NCBI GenBank assembly: GCA_044432925.1
Contig: JAWXUE010000005.1
Span: 1-49,630, forward strand
Origin: JAWXUE01 sp044432925
Lineage (GTDB): Bacteria; Bacillota_I; Bacilli_A; Acholeplasmatales; Anaeroplasmataceae
DNA length: 49,630 nt
Direction of reading: 5' to 3'
The position numbers and the translations under genes are program-made. Shown piece by piece: positions 32,475-40,424 of the stretch. The notes under the pieces are model-generated. The model was not told the origin of the DNA. It saw only the letters and a list, made by a program, of their open reading frames with translations, and ran no database searches. Each line of letters begins with the position of its first letter. Positions within the stretch are counted from its first letter, which is position 1.

Positions 32475-34238
32475 ATGAAAGAAAAATTTATTGATAAGTT
32501 ATATAAAAACTTAAATTTCCTAACAACTATCGAAATAAAAAAACAATTAGATAAATATTCTAATTTAATTGATGAGTTAGTAAGTACTGGTTTATCAGAG
32601 AAAAAAGCTATTAGTTCTTTAGGGAGTTTCAATAATATTATTAATGATATAAAAGAAGAATATGGTATTAATAAAGATGCTAATATTAAAGAAGAAAGAG
32701 TTACAAAAGATAGTTTAAATTCAAGTGTTAACGATGAAGAAAAAGGCTCTAGTAAGCAATTATTTAAAATTATAGCTATAGTTGTAATCACCTTATCAAG
32801 TTTACTTTTTGGTGGTATGTTTATTTATTGTTTTGGATTTTTAACACTAACTTATACATTTATTGATCTAGCTACTATTATACTTTTATTTGGATTAATA
32901 ATATTATTTTTAGGTTTACTTTTAACATCAGTCTTTGGTACATATTATTTATTTTCTTATTTTTATAAATCTAAAAAAACTGCGATAAAAGGAATTTTAA
33001 TTGTTTCTTCTTGTATACTATCACTTGGATTAATGGTAATATTTATATCGTTTAGTAGTGTAGATTTTGATGGAAACAACTTATTTAATTATGGTAAATA
33101 TACTAAAGAAGTTAAACAATTCAGTTTAGAGGATGATTTGTATTTTATTGATTGTACAGATATTGAATTCAATGTAGTATTAGGAGATTACCAAGACCCT
33201 TATATTATTGTATATTCAAATGATAAAGTTTCTTTTGATATAAGTGTAGATAATAATGTTGAAATTAAACAAAATGGTGTAATCCCTCAATACTTAAATT
33301 TCCCTAAAATGAAAATAGAAGTGTATTATCATGAGGGATATACAAACTTTAGTACATTTAATTTTAATTCAGAAGAAGTTAATGCTGTTTTTGATAATTA
33401 TTCTGATATCAAAAATATTAATGTAGATGCTTATAAGTCAAATATCATGATGATGTCTACAATATTAACAGGTGATATTGATATAAAAGCTAACAATTCT
33501 GAAATTTTATTTTACGAATCTATTATTGAGAATGTTAATATATACTCAGAATATTCAGGGTTGTATTTAAATAGTACTTTACCAGAAAGTATCAATGTTA
33601 ATTCTTTTGAAAGTTTTTATAGTTTTAAATATGTAAATTTAGGTGATGACTTTATTTTGAATTCAACAAAAGCTACTATTTTATTAGAAGGTGTATCTTC
33701 TAATTCAAAAGTTATTTTTGATGTAGATGTACTAAGTGCTACTTTTGATAAAACAGCAATAGATGATGTTTTAATTAATTCAAACGAAGCTCATATAACT
33801 ATAAGTGGAGCATCATCAGATGGATTATTTGAGTTTAATTGTTTAAAATTAAATTTATTTGTAGAAAGTTCAATATTAAATAATATAAATAGTGAATCAC
33901 AAAATGCAACTATACAAATGGATGAATTAATGTCTATTAATGATGACAGTGTAATTAATATTGAAAGTACTTATTTAGAATATAGATTATTAAAATCTCA
34001 AACTAATGATTTAATTATAAAGTCTACACAATGTGATATATCTTTTAATGAATCTCAAATGAAGAATACTTTACTAGATGTTAACACTGGTACTATATTA
34101 GGAGAATTAACTTTTGGTTTTGAATCATATAAATTCAATATTAACACTACTGGTATATCAAATGTAGAAACTGGTGGTAGTGGAGAAAATATTTTCACAG
34201 TTATCTCAGGTGATGTAGATATTTATTTAACAGCGTAA
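32475..34238 (+). CDS. HAAS-domain membrane protein with DUF4097-like beta-solenoid
   Basis: A 587-residue protein with three parts. Residues 1-65 fit the HAAS signalling domain (LTTIEIKKQLDKYSNLIDELV, then GLSEKKAISSLGSFNNII), a helical module that in other Firmicutes pairs with PadR-type repressors. Residues about 95-200 hold three to four membrane spans. From about 215 to the end the sequence is a long run of short strands spaced about 20 residues apart, rich in Asn, Ser, Ile and Asp, as in DUF4097-type beta-helices exposed outside the membrane. The start at ATG 32475 follows AAGGTGGTG. It is a one-gene unit with promoter and terminator, placed between prfA and prmC. No PadR gene is near. 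Cell-envelope stress sensing is a guess. Confidence 0.75.
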   Translation: MKEKFIDKLYKNLNFLTTIEIKKQLDKYSNLIDELVSTGLSEKKAISSLGSFNNIINDIKEEYGINKDANIKEERVTKDSLNSSVNDEEKGSSKQLFKIIAIVVITLSSLLFGGMFIYCFGFLTLTYTFIDLATIILLFGLIILFLGLLLTSVFGTYYLFSYFYKSKKTAIKGILIVSSCILSLGLMVIFISFSSVDFDGNNLFNYGKYTKEVKQFSLEDDLYFIDCTDIEFNVVLGDYQDPYIIVYSNDKVSFDISVDNNVEIKQNGVIPQYLNFPKMKIEVYYHEGYTNFSTFNFNSEEVNAVFDNYSDIKNINVDAYKSNIMMMSTILTGDIDIKANNSEILFYESIIENVNIYSEYSGLYLNSTLPESINVNSFESFYSFKYVNLGDDFILNSTKATILLEGVSSNSKVIFDVDVLSATFDKTAIDDVLINSNEAHITISGASSDGLFEFNCLKLNLFVESSILNNINSESQNATIQMDELMSINDDSVINIESTYLEYRLLKSQTNDLIIKSTQCDISFNESQMKNTLLDVNTGTILGELTFGFESYKFNINTTGISNVETGGSGENIFTVISGDVDIYLTA

Positions 34239-34243
34239 TATTT

Positions 34244-34274
34244 AAAACGAGTGTACTTGTACACTTGTTTTTTT
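34244..34274 (+). terminator. Intrinsic terminator after the HAAS-type gene
   Basis: AACGAGTGTAC pairs with GTACACTTGTT (34246-34256 with 34259-34269, one G-U), followed by seven U residues. Confidence 0.85.
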
Positions 34275-34500
34275 ATATTCGTTTGTGCAAAATTTATCAT
34301 TTTTTAGTTTGAAATTTTTATAGAAATTAAAACAATTTTTTTAAGAAAATTGTAGTATTATATTTTCAAATTAAAATAATAAAAATAACAATCAAAAACA
34401 AATGAATATGTTTAATACATTATGATACTAATAGTATTATAATATTATTAAATATATAAAATAACTACAAAATATAGTATAATGAAAAAGGTGATGAAAA
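34275..34500. other. Non-coding, extremely AT-rich gap before prmC
   Basis: No open frame of note. It holds a hairpin ACAATTTT/AAAATTGT (34332-34353) and the small palindrome ATACTAATAGTAT near 34426. TATAAT at 34478-34483 is a possible -10 for prmC, with no clear -35. Confidence 0.6.
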
Positions 34501-35358
34501 ATGATGACATATGAAGAATTAAAAAGCAAATATGAAAGACTAGCAGAAGAATGTAATAAAGAGGCGAGTGCGATTTTTTTCTACTTATTACATATAAGTG
34601 GGAAGTCTCAAACAGAACTTTACTTAAATTTTAGAGATAAAGTAGAAGAAGATATATTAAATAAATTTGAAAATGGTATAAAAGATTATTTATATAATAA
34701 TAAACCTATTCAATATTTAATTGGATTCCAACCTTTTTTTGGACATGATTTTATTTGTAATGAACAAGTATTAATACCTAGATTTGAAACAGAAGAATTA
34801 GTAGAAAATATTTTATATTATTATGATAAATATTTTGAAAATCAAAAGGTTGAAGTATGCGATATCGGAACAGGTAGTGGTTGTGTTGGTATTTCTTTAG
34901 CGTTAGAAGAATTAAATATGAATTTATCAATAACAGATATCTCACAAGAAGCTTTAGATGTAGCAAAACAAAATGCACAAAATTTAGGAGCTAAAGTAAG
35001 AATATTACAAGGTGATATGGTTAAACCGTTAGTAGGAACTAAATTTGATATTATAGTTTCTAACCCTCCTTATATTCCTGATGAAGAATTTGTTGAGGAT
35101 TTAGTTGTTAAAAACGAACCAAATGTAGCATTGTTTGGTGGGGCGGATGGATTAGATTTTTATAGAATTATAGTAGAAGATGCAAAGTTAATTGCTAAAG
35201 ATAAATTTATGTTTGCATTTGAACATTCATATATGCAAAATAAAGAAATGAAAGATATAATACTAGCTAAATACCCTAAAGCTAAAATAGAACAAGTAAA
35301 AGATTTACAAGGTAAAGATAGAATGACTTTTGCATTTATAGGTGATTTTAATGAATAA
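34501..35358 (+). CDS. prmC: Release factor glutamine methyltransferase
   Basis: Methylates the Gln of the GGQ motif in release factors, 285 residues (B. subtilis 288). The N-terminal helical domain contains PIQYLIGFQPFFG; the SAM domain has RFETEELVEN (usually RPETE), VCDIGTGSGCVGISLA and the catalytic NPPYIP. AAAGGTGATG precedes two adjacent ATG codons (34501, 34504); the first is chosen. It overlaps the tsaC-like gene by eight bases. Its substrate RF1 is encoded just upstream of the inserted HAAS-type gene. Confidence 0.95.
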   Translation: MMTYEELKSKYERLAEECNKEASAIFFYLLHISGKSQTELYLNFRDKVEEDILNKFENGIKDYLYNNKPIQYLIGFQPFFGHDFICNEQVLIPRFETEELVENILYYYDKYFENQKVEVCDIGTGSGCVGISLALEELNMNLSITDISQEALDVAKQNAQNLGAKVRILQGDMVKPLVGTKFDIIVSNPPYIPDEEFVEDLVVKNEPNVALFGGADGLDFYRIIVEDAKLIAKDKFMFAFEHSYMQNKEMKDIILAKYPKAKIEQVKDLQGKDRMTFAFIGDFNE

Positions 35359-35899
35359 CATTTTAATTTTCCCTACAGATACAGTTTATGGAATGGGTGC
35401 TTCAATAACTGATATTGCTTCATTAAAAGATATCTTTGTTATTAAAAATAGAGAACTAAATAAAAGGTTAGCTGTCTTATGTTATGATTTAGAACAAATT
35501 AAACAAATTGCATATGTTACAGATGATGCTATTAAATTAATAAATAAGTATTTACCAGGTGGATTAAGTATTATATTAAAAACAAAAGAAAGTTATATAA
35601 GTGAATTAATTGGTGATACAATTGCAGTAAGAATACCTAATCATGAATTAGCATTAAGTTTATTAAAAGAAATTGGTCCTATGGCAACTACAAGTGTGAA
35701 TGTGTCATCAGAACCTCCGATTAATGATTATAATGAAATAAAAAAAATATATGATGGTAAAGTAAAGAAGATATATAATAACGATAAAGACTTAGATGGA
35801 GTTTCTAGTACAGTTATTAATTTAACTACAAAAGAAGTTACTTTAATAAGAGAAGGAAATATATCTTTTGAAGAAATTTTAAAAACAATGAATAATTAG
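35351..35899 (+). CDS. tsaC: Short TsaC/Sua5-family threonylcarbamoyl-AMP synthase
   Basis: YrdC-domain protein that makes threonylcarbamoyl-AMP for the t6A base of tRNA, 182 residues. It has the nucleotide-binding start LIFPTDTVYGMGAS, KNRELNKRLAVL, LPGGLSIILK, IAVRIPNH, TTSVNVSSEPP and the C-terminal STVINLTTKEVTLIREG. B. subtilis YwlC in this position is about 346 residues with an added Sua5 domain; here only the TsaC-like core remains, as in E. coli TsaC. The first catalytic Lys/Arg (KxR) is read as KNRELNKR. Start ATG 35351 with AGGTGA; the earlier GTG 35342 is within the ribosome site. Confidence 0.88.
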   Translation: MNNILIFPTDTVYGMGASITDIASLKDIFVIKNRELNKRLAVLCYDLEQIKQIAYVTDDAIKLINKYLPGGLSIILKTKESYISELIGDTIAVRIPNHELALSLLKEIGPMATTSVNVSSEPPINDYNEIKKIYDGKVKKIYNNDKDLDGVSSTVINLTTKEVTLIREGNISFEEILKTMNN

Positions 35900-35934
35900 T
35901 AAAAATTGGAAAATACTATTTACAGGTGATGATT

Positions 35935-36399
35935 ATGAAGAAAGTAATAATCGTGATTTGTTTAATAGTATTTTTTTATTTATTTCTAAATAAAGATGAA
36001 GAGCAAATAAGAATACGTGTTATAGCAAATTCTGATGATAGTGTTGATCAAGAAATTAAAGGACAAGTAGTAAAATATTTATATAGTAATTATAATTTAG
36101 ATTTTTCTAGCATAGAAGAATGTGATATTTATTTAATTAATAATATAGATGCAATAAAAGAAGATTTAGTTAATGAATTTAAAGATATTAAAGTAACTTA
36201 TGAAAATCATAATTTCTATAATAAAACATATAATAATATAGTGAGTAAAAATGAAAATTACAAAACATTATTAATTGAAATTAGGGAAGCTAAGGGTGAA
36301 AACTTTTGGGGAGTATTATATTCTAATGAATTTATTGAGAATGAAAATACAATTAAATACAATTCGTACATAATACAATTATTTAAGAAAGGTGAATAA
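35935..36399 (+). CDS. spoIIR: Sporulation signal protein SpoIIR (short form)
   Basis: In spore formers SpoIIR is secreted from the forespore and triggers SpoIIGA to cleave pro-sigma-E in the mother cell. This copy has 154 residues against about 224 in B. subtilis. Residues 1-17 are a signal-anchor (KKVIIVICLIVFFYLFL). The family core is clear: IRIRVIANSDDSVDQEIKGQ (about 23-42), then HNFYNKTYNNIVS and ENYKTLLIEIREAKGENFWG with the conserved Gly/Asn/Trp. The Cys-containing region after VL and the acidic tail of B. subtilis are missing. The place, after prfA-prmC-ywlC, is conserved. ATG 35935 follows AGGTGATG; GTG 35926 and ATG 35929 are alternatives. No clear sigma-F promoter was found. Confidence 0.88.
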   Translation: MKKVIIVICLIVFFYLFLNKDEEQIRIRVIANSDDSVDQEIKGQVVKYLYSNYNLDFSSIEECDIYLINNIDAIKEDLVNEFKDIKVTYENHNFYNKTYNNIVSKNENYKTLLIEIREAKGENFWGVLYSNEFIENENTIKYNSYIIQLFKKGE

Positions 36400-36401
36400 A
36401 A

Positions 36402-36830
36402 ATGTTTGAAATAAAAAAAGTAACAGAAGAAAATTATGGCTTAGCAATGAAGTTTCTTCAAAATGTTCCATCTATAAAAGATATAGATGAAGAGGTGTTA
36501 TACAACGCTAGTTTATTATATGATGACACTGAAATATCAGGAGCAGTAGCGTTTGAAAAATTTCATTCGTATGCTTTAGTTAGATATTTTATATTTAAAA
36601 GACATATCGAAGCAGAAGTAATTAAAGAGTTATTTTTATCATTAGAAGATAGTGCTAAAGAATGTAATATGAAATTTATTTTTTCAGTTGTTACAACAGA
36701 TGACATAGAATCTTTATTTAAAGAATTATCTTTCAAAGAAATAGATAAAGAAAAAGTGTTTATTGATGAAGAAAATTTTTTAAAATCAAAATTTAAAGAT
36801 ACTAAAATGATGATTAAAGAACTTGTTTGA
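36402..36830 (+). CDS. GNAT-like acetyltransferase fold protein
   Basis: A 142-residue protein with the look of the GNAT fold: an N-terminal strand-helix (FEIKKVTEENYGLAMKFL), central strands (ISGAVAFEKFHSYALVRYFI), a helix (VIKELFLSLEDSAKECNM) and the typical end IESLFKELSFKEIDKEKVFI. The acetyl-CoA loop (QxxGxG/A) is not clear, so activity is uncertain. It follows spoIIR by two bases after AAAGGTGA and shares its mRNA. B. subtilis has ywlA and ywlB near here, ywlB also being acetyltransferase-like; orthology is possible but not shown. Confidence 0.7.
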   Translation: MFEIKKVTEENYGLAMKFLQNVPSIKDIDEEVLYNASLLYDDTEISGAVAFEKFHSYALVRYFIFKRHIEAEVIKELFLSLEDSAKECNMKFIFSVVTTDDIESLFKELSFKEIDKEKVFIDEENFLKSKFKDTKMMIKELV

Positions 36831-36858
36831 TTTTTAATATGTAAATGATTTCATAATA

Positions 36859-36887
36859 TTGACTACTTATCACAAAAATGATAATAT
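36859..36887 (+). promoter_or_regulatory. Promoter of the manganese riboswitch transcript
   Basis: TTGACT (36859-36864), a 17-base spacer and TAATAT (36882-36887). The transcript would begin at about 36893, exactly where the riboswitch begins. Confidence 0.75.
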
Positions 36888-36892
36888 ATAGA

Positions 36893-36975
36893 AAAAGGGA
36901 GTAGCTCCACGTCAAAGTGGTCTATGTCGTCATCACGGTTCCGACCCGGCATATACTTAATGTAGCAAGACTTTT
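36893..36975 (+). promoter_or_regulatory. yybP-ykoY (manganese-sensing) riboswitch aptamer
   Basis: The conserved elements of the family appear in order: AAAGGGAGTAGC at the 5' end, a first stem-loop (CCAC...GTGG), the loop TCGTCATCAC enclosed by TATG/CATA, CCCGGC, a small hairpin TAC/GTA and the 3' element GCAAGACTTTT. The 5' AAAAAGG and 3' CTTTT form P1. The 3' strand of P1 is also the left arm of the terminator at 36967-37005, so metal binding should block termination (ON switch), as described for the family. No gene follows. Confidence 0.85.
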
Positions 36976-37005
36976 ATTGTAAATGTACAATAAAGGTCTT
37001 TTTTT
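36967..37005 (+). terminator. Riboswitch expression-platform terminator
   Basis: AAGACTTTTATTGTA (36967-36981) pairs with TACAATAAAGGTCTT (36986-37000, one G-U) around AATG, followed by eight U residues. Its left arm overlaps the aptamer P1. Confidence 0.9.
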
Positions 37006-37013
37006 GTACATTA

Positions 37014-37038
37014 AGAAAGGAATGATGTTATGAATTAA
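37014..37038 (+). other. Vestigial ribosome site and start after the riboswitch
   Basis: AGAAAGG (37014-37020) is correctly spaced before ATG 37030, but the frame is ATG AAT TAA, two codons. ATGs at 37022 and 37025 also stop at once. This looks like the remains of the gene once controlled by the riboswitch. The following 90 bases show no coding sequence. Confidence 0.5.
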
Positions 37039-37108
37039 ATAGTTTTTTGATTTTTTGTTGTATTAAAGTAATATTAGATAATACTATATTAGAATAGATA
37101 AAATATTC

Positions 37109-37137
37109 TTTAATTTCTATAGAAAATATGCTATAAT
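37109..37137 (+). promoter_or_regulatory. Promoter of the rpiB-upp-atp operon
   Basis: Extended -10 TGCTATAAT (TATAAT at 37132-37137) with a weak TTTAAT -35 at 37109-37114. The leader of about 57 bases holds a small hairpin TTTGAG/CTCAAA. It makes rpiB independent of the riboswitch. Confidence 0.65.
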
Positions 37138-37200
37138 ATCTTTTGAGGAAATTTGTTCTCAAAGTAGAAATTACTTTAGTAAATAAAGGAAGGAGAAACT

Positions 37201-37650
37201 ATGAAAATATCAATTGCTTCAGATCACGGTGGATTAGATTTAAAAAATGAAATTATTCAATATTTTAATCAAAATGGTATAGAATATATCAATTTTGGTA
37301 CAGATACGTATGATTCATGTGATTATCCAGACTTTGCTTATAAAGCAGCATTAGCTGTAAAAAACAAAGAATGTGATTACGGAATAGTAGTATGTACAAC
37401 AGGTATTGGAGTTAGTATTGTGGCTAATAAAGTTAGTACAATTAGATGTGCATTAGTAACTAACATAATGCAAGCATCTTTAACAAAAGAACATAACAAT
37501 TCTAATATGTTAGCTTTAGGTGCAAAACTTACTAATAAAGAAGAATCATTAAATATAATTCAAACGTGGCTTAATTCAAAATTTGAAGGTGGAAGACACC
37601 AAAATAGAGTTAGTAAAATAACAGAAATTGAGGACTTAGAAAATGAGTAA
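37201..37650 (+). CDS. rpiB: Ribose-5-phosphate isomerase B
   Basis: Interconverts ribose 5-phosphate and ribulose 5-phosphate, 149 residues. It begins with IASDHGGLDLKNEI and contains the catalytic Cys in VVCTTGIGVSIVANK (usually CGTG) and the ligand-binding EHNNSNMLALGAK. AAGGAGAA precedes the start. It holds the place of B. subtilis ywlF; ywlG and glyA, which follow there, are missing and upp overlaps directly by eight bases. Allose-6-phosphate isomerase activity is a known alternative of the family. Confidence 0.93.
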   Translation: MKISIASDHGGLDLKNEIIQYFNQNGIEYINFGTDTYDSCDYPDFAYKAALAVKNKECDYGIVVCTTGIGVSIVANKVSTIRCALVTNIMQASLTKEHNNSNMLALGAKLTNKEESLNIIQTWLNSKFEGGRHQNRVSKITEIEDLENE

Positions 37651-38269
37651 GTTAATAGTTGTAGAACATCCTTTAATATTACACAAGTTATCAAAAATAA
37701 GAGATGAAAATACTAAGACTAAAGAATTTAGAGAATTAGTAAACGAAATCGGAAGTTTAATGACTTATGAAATGGGAAGAAACTTAAAAGTAAAAGAAGT
37801 AACGATTAAAACACCTATTTGTGATGCTAAATGTCATGTATTAGATAAGCAAGTAGTTTTAGTACCTATCCTAAGAGCAGGTTTAGGAATGGTTGAGGGT
37901 GTATCTTCAATGATTCCATCAGCTGTAGTAGGACATGTTGGGTTATACAGAGATGAAGAAACTTTAGAACCTAAAGAATATTATTCAAAGTTCCCAGCGA
38001 ATATGGATAAATCAACTGTAATAGTTTTAGATCCTATGTTAGCAACAGGAGGAAGTGCTGCTGCTGCAATAGATATGGTTAAAAAAACTGGAGCAACAGA
38101 TATCTTATTTATTGGTTTAGTTGGAGCTCCTGAGGGAGTTAAATTCTTACAAGATAAACATCCTGATGTAAATATTTATTTAGCATCATTAGATGAAAAA
38201 TTAAATGAGAATGGTTATATTGTACCTGGTCTTGGTGACTGCGGTGATAGATTATTCGGGACTAAGTAA
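37643..38269 (+). CDS. upp: Uracil phosphoribosyltransferase
   Basis: Salvages uracil to UMP, 208 residues (B. subtilis 209). The signature parts are VPILRAGLGMVEG, VGLYRDEETLEPKEYY, the PRPP loop VIVLDPMLATGGSA and the C-terminal uracil site GYIVPGLGDCGDRLFGTK. The start overlaps rpiB by eight bases, and its stop shares a base with the ATG of the next gene. Position before the atp genes is the same as in Bacillus. Confidence 0.97.
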   Translation: MSKLIVVEHPLILHKLSKIRDENTKTKEFRELVNEIGSLMTYEMGRNLKVKEVTIKTPICDAKCHVLDKQVVLVPILRAGLGMVEGVSSMIPSAVVGHVGLYRDEETLEPKEYYSKFPANMDKSTVIVLDPMLATGGSAAAAIDMVKKTGATDILFIGLVGAPEGVKFLQDKHPDVNIYLASLDEKLNENGYIVPGLGDCGDRLFGTK

Positions 38270-38490
38270 TGGTAAAAGGTGCAAAAATATATACAATTGT
38301 AACACAATGCTTTATTCAAATGTTTGTGTTAATGTTTCTAGGTTATAAAATAGGTGCTGATTGGTTAATTAAAGATGCTAATTGGGGTGCTATATTATGT
38401 GTACTAGGTGCAATAATAGGTTTGATTAATCTAGTTGTTACAATTATGAAAGCAGGTGATATATTTGACAAACGAAAAGATATTCAGTGA
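38269..38490 (+). CDS. AtpZ/AtpI-type small ATP synthase accessory protein
   Basis: A 73-residue membrane protein with two spans (about 7-27 and 37-60) and GYKIGADWL between, in the style of the AtpZ (ATPase gene 1) family. Such proteins sit before atpB and are thought to help assembly of the c ring or magnesium supply. The ATG overlaps the upp stop by one base; its ribosome site is inside upp. The atpI frame begins before its end. Confidence 0.75.
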   Translation: MVKGAKIYTIVTQCFIQMFVLMFLGYKIGADWLIKDANWGAILCVLGAIIGLINLVVTIMKAGDIFDKRKDIQ

Positions 38491-38884
38491 TGTAAAAAAT
38501 TTTGCTCATATCTTTTTACCAATAAATTGGTTAATTTGTTTTGTGATATCACTAATATTATTTATAATAAGTAAAGAAATTGCTTTTGGATATATACTAG
38601 GTGCTCTAACATCGTTTTTAACCTTTGGGTTATTAATGAAAAATACTCAAAGTAGTTTGTTACCTGAGAAAAAATCAGTTGTAACAAAAATACTAGGTGG
38701 TTATGTTACTAGGATGATAATATCTGGTGCAATATTAGTAGTAGCGTTTTACGATGCAAGATTTAATTTCTATTCTACAATAGCTGGATTAACAGTATTG
38801 AAAATAGTATTAGTAATATTTGTATTAGTAAGATATAAATTTTTTAAAGATAAGGAGGAGATTATAGATGACTCTGCAGTTTAA
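38465..38884 (+). CDS. atpI: ATP synthase subunit I
   Basis: A 139-residue membrane protein with four hydrophobic spans (about 18-36, 40-58, 73-93, 100-120), the AtpI/UncI pattern, including a conserved GYILGALTSFLTFGLL region. It assists c-ring assembly. The start is not an ATG: TTG 38465 has AGGTGAT six bases upstream and is preferred over GTG 38456, which lies inside that site. It overlaps the previous gene by 26 bases and atpB by 17 bases. Confidence 0.8.
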   Translation: MTNEKIFSDVKNFAHIFLPINWLICFVISLILFIISKEIAFGYILGALTSFLTFGLLMKNTQSSLLPEKKSVVTKILGGYVTRMIISGAILVVAFYDARFNFYSTIAGLTVLKIVLVIFVLVRYKFFKDKEEIIDDSAV

Positions 38885-39545
38885 CGATCAAATGTTTTCA
38901 ACTATCATCATCACAACATTCTTAATTATATTATGTATAGTTGTTGGGAAGAAAGTTGAGAAGTTAGATCCTTTAGGTAAAACACCTTTATGGTTAGTAC
39001 CTTTTATAGCATTAGTTAGTTTAATTAACAATTTTACAAAAGAAAATCTAGGAAAGAAATATAAGTTGTATGCACCTTATATAGTAACACTATCGTTATT
39101 CATGTTCTTCTCAAATATTTCTGCCGTATTCTTGTTAACATCACCTACAAGTTATTTAATGGTGAATTTAGCACTAGCATTAATATCATTCTTTATCATT
39201 CAAATTACAGGTATAACATCTTTAGGGATTAAAGAATATTTAAATGGGTTTGTAGGACCTATTAAACCATTCGCACCTTTAATGATTCCAATTAATATAA
39301 TTGGAGAATTAGCATTACCGGTTTCACTCTCACTTCGTTTATTAGGAAATATCCTAAGTGGAGCAGTGTTATCAAAACTTGTCATGGGAGCAACAAAGTG
39401 GTGGGGAATATTCCTTATGCCAGGTATGAATGCAATCTTTGACATATTATTTGGAACAATCCAAGTAATTGTATTCGTTCTTTTAACAGTAATCTTTACA
39501 TCGATGAAGATTTCTGATGAAGATAAAAATTTAGAAAATATATAA
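38868..39545 (+). CDS. atpB: ATP synthase subunit a
   Basis: Membrane stator of Fo that carries the ion half-channels, 225 residues, slightly short (B. subtilis 244). Five spans are seen. The essential Arg is in LSLRLLGNILSGAVL, and the C-terminal span contains FDILFGTIQVIVFVLLTVIF. TAAGGAGGAG precedes ATG 38868. Confidence 0.95.
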   Translation: MTLQFNDQMFSTIIITTFLIILCIVVGKKVEKLDPLGKTPLWLVPFIALVSLINNFTKENLGKKYKLYAPYIVTLSLFMFFSNISAVFLLTSPTSYLMVNLALALISFFIIQITGITSLGIKEYLNGFVGPIKPFAPLMIPINIIGELALPVSLSLRLLGNILSGAVLSKLVMGATKWWGIFLMPGMNAIFDILFGTIQVIVFVLLTVIFTSMKISDEDKNLENI

Positions 39546-39567
39546 TAAAAAATAGGAGAAAATAAAA

Positions 39568-39849
39568 ATGAATTTATTAACAATTTTAACAAACGTATTA
39601 ACAACAGCAACAACTTACAATGAGTTTTTCGCATCAGGTATGGCTTATATCGGTGCAGGTATCGCAGTATTAACAGGTTTTGGTTCAGGTATTGGACAAG
39701 GGTTTGCAGCTGGTAAAGCAGTAGAAGCTATCGGTAGACAACCAGAAGCATCAGGAAAAATTACAATCACAATGATTTTAGGTCAAGCAATGGCTGAAAC
39801 AACAGGTTTATATGGTTTAGTAGTAGCATTAATGTTAATGGCTAAATAA
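39568..39849 (+). CDS. atpE: ATP synthase subunit c, sodium-type signature
   Basis: The rotor-ring proteolipid, 93 residues, with an N-terminal extension of about 20 residues compared with the usual 70-90. Two hairpin helices: about 22-46 with GSGIGQGFAAG, and about 66-92 with GQAMAETTGLYGL; the polar loop is GRQPEASG. The ion site has Gln44, Glu77, Thr78, Thr79 and Tyr82. The spacing Gln to Glu of 33 and Glu to Tyr of 5 equals that of the sodium-driven Ilyobacter tartaricus ring (Gln32, Glu65, Ser66, Tyr70). Proton-type Bacillus rings lack the Gln and the hydroxyl residue. TAGGAGAA precedes ATG 39568. Confidence 0.95.
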   Translation: MNLLTILTNVLTTATTYNEFFASGMAYIGAGIAVLTGFGSGIGQGFAAGKAVEAIGRQPEASGKITITMILGQAMAETTGLYGLVVALMLMAK

Positions 39850-39869
39850 TTTAAAAATAGGAGACATTT

Positions 39870-40424
39870 ATGGAAAAATTATTAGAAGGTATCGCCGAGT
39901 TTGTAAATAAATGTCTAGGTCCTCTTGGAGCGGATGATTTTACCCCTGATGCAATAAGAGATTTAATTATTCAATTATTTGCTACATTAATCTTATTCTT
40001 AGTAGTAAAAAAATTCTTTTGGTCTAAAATAACTAATTTATTAGAAGCTAGAAGAGATGCTATTGATGAAGAATTAACTAAAGCTCAAGAAGCAAATGCT
40101 AAAGCAGCTTTATTACAAGAAAAATTAGATGGTGAATATGAAAAATCTAAATTAGAAATTCAAACTTTAATTGCTAATGCAGTTAAAGAAGGAAATGTAT
40201 TAAAAGATGAAATAGTTACTGAAGCTAAAAAAGAAGCAGAATTAAGATTAGCTAATGCAACTAAAGATATCGAATATGAAATTAAGAAACAGCAAAATAA
40301 CATTAAAGAAGAAATTATTTCAATTGCTTTTGCTGCAGCAGAAAAAATTGTTGCTAAAGAAGTAGATCAAAAGAAACATCTTAAAGTTGTTACTGACTTA
40401 ATTGAAAGTGGGCTTGGAAAATGA
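39870..40424 (+). CDS. atpF: ATP synthase subunit b
   Basis: Peripheral-stalk subunit, 184 residues. One membrane span (about 30-48: LIIQLFATLILFLVVKKFFW) is followed by WSKITNLLEARRDAI and a long charged coiled coil to the end. An N-terminal stretch of about 30 residues (GPLGADDFTPDA) before the span is longer than usual. ATAGGAGA precedes ATG 39870. Its stop overlaps the atpH start (ATGA). Confidence 0.95.
   Translation: MEKLLEGIAEFVNKCLGPLGADDFTPDAIRDLIIQLFATLILFLVVKKFFWSKITNLLEARRDAIDEELTKAQEANAKAALLQEKLDGEYEKSKLEIQTLIANAVKEGNVLKDEIVTEAKKEAELRLANATKDIEYEIKKQQNNIKEEIISIAFAAAEKIVAKEVDQKKHLKVVTDLIESGLGK

Noticed and set aside
39200..39634. Minus-strand open frame over atpB and the atpE start
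   Set aside because: Antisense to two clear genes; no start signals.
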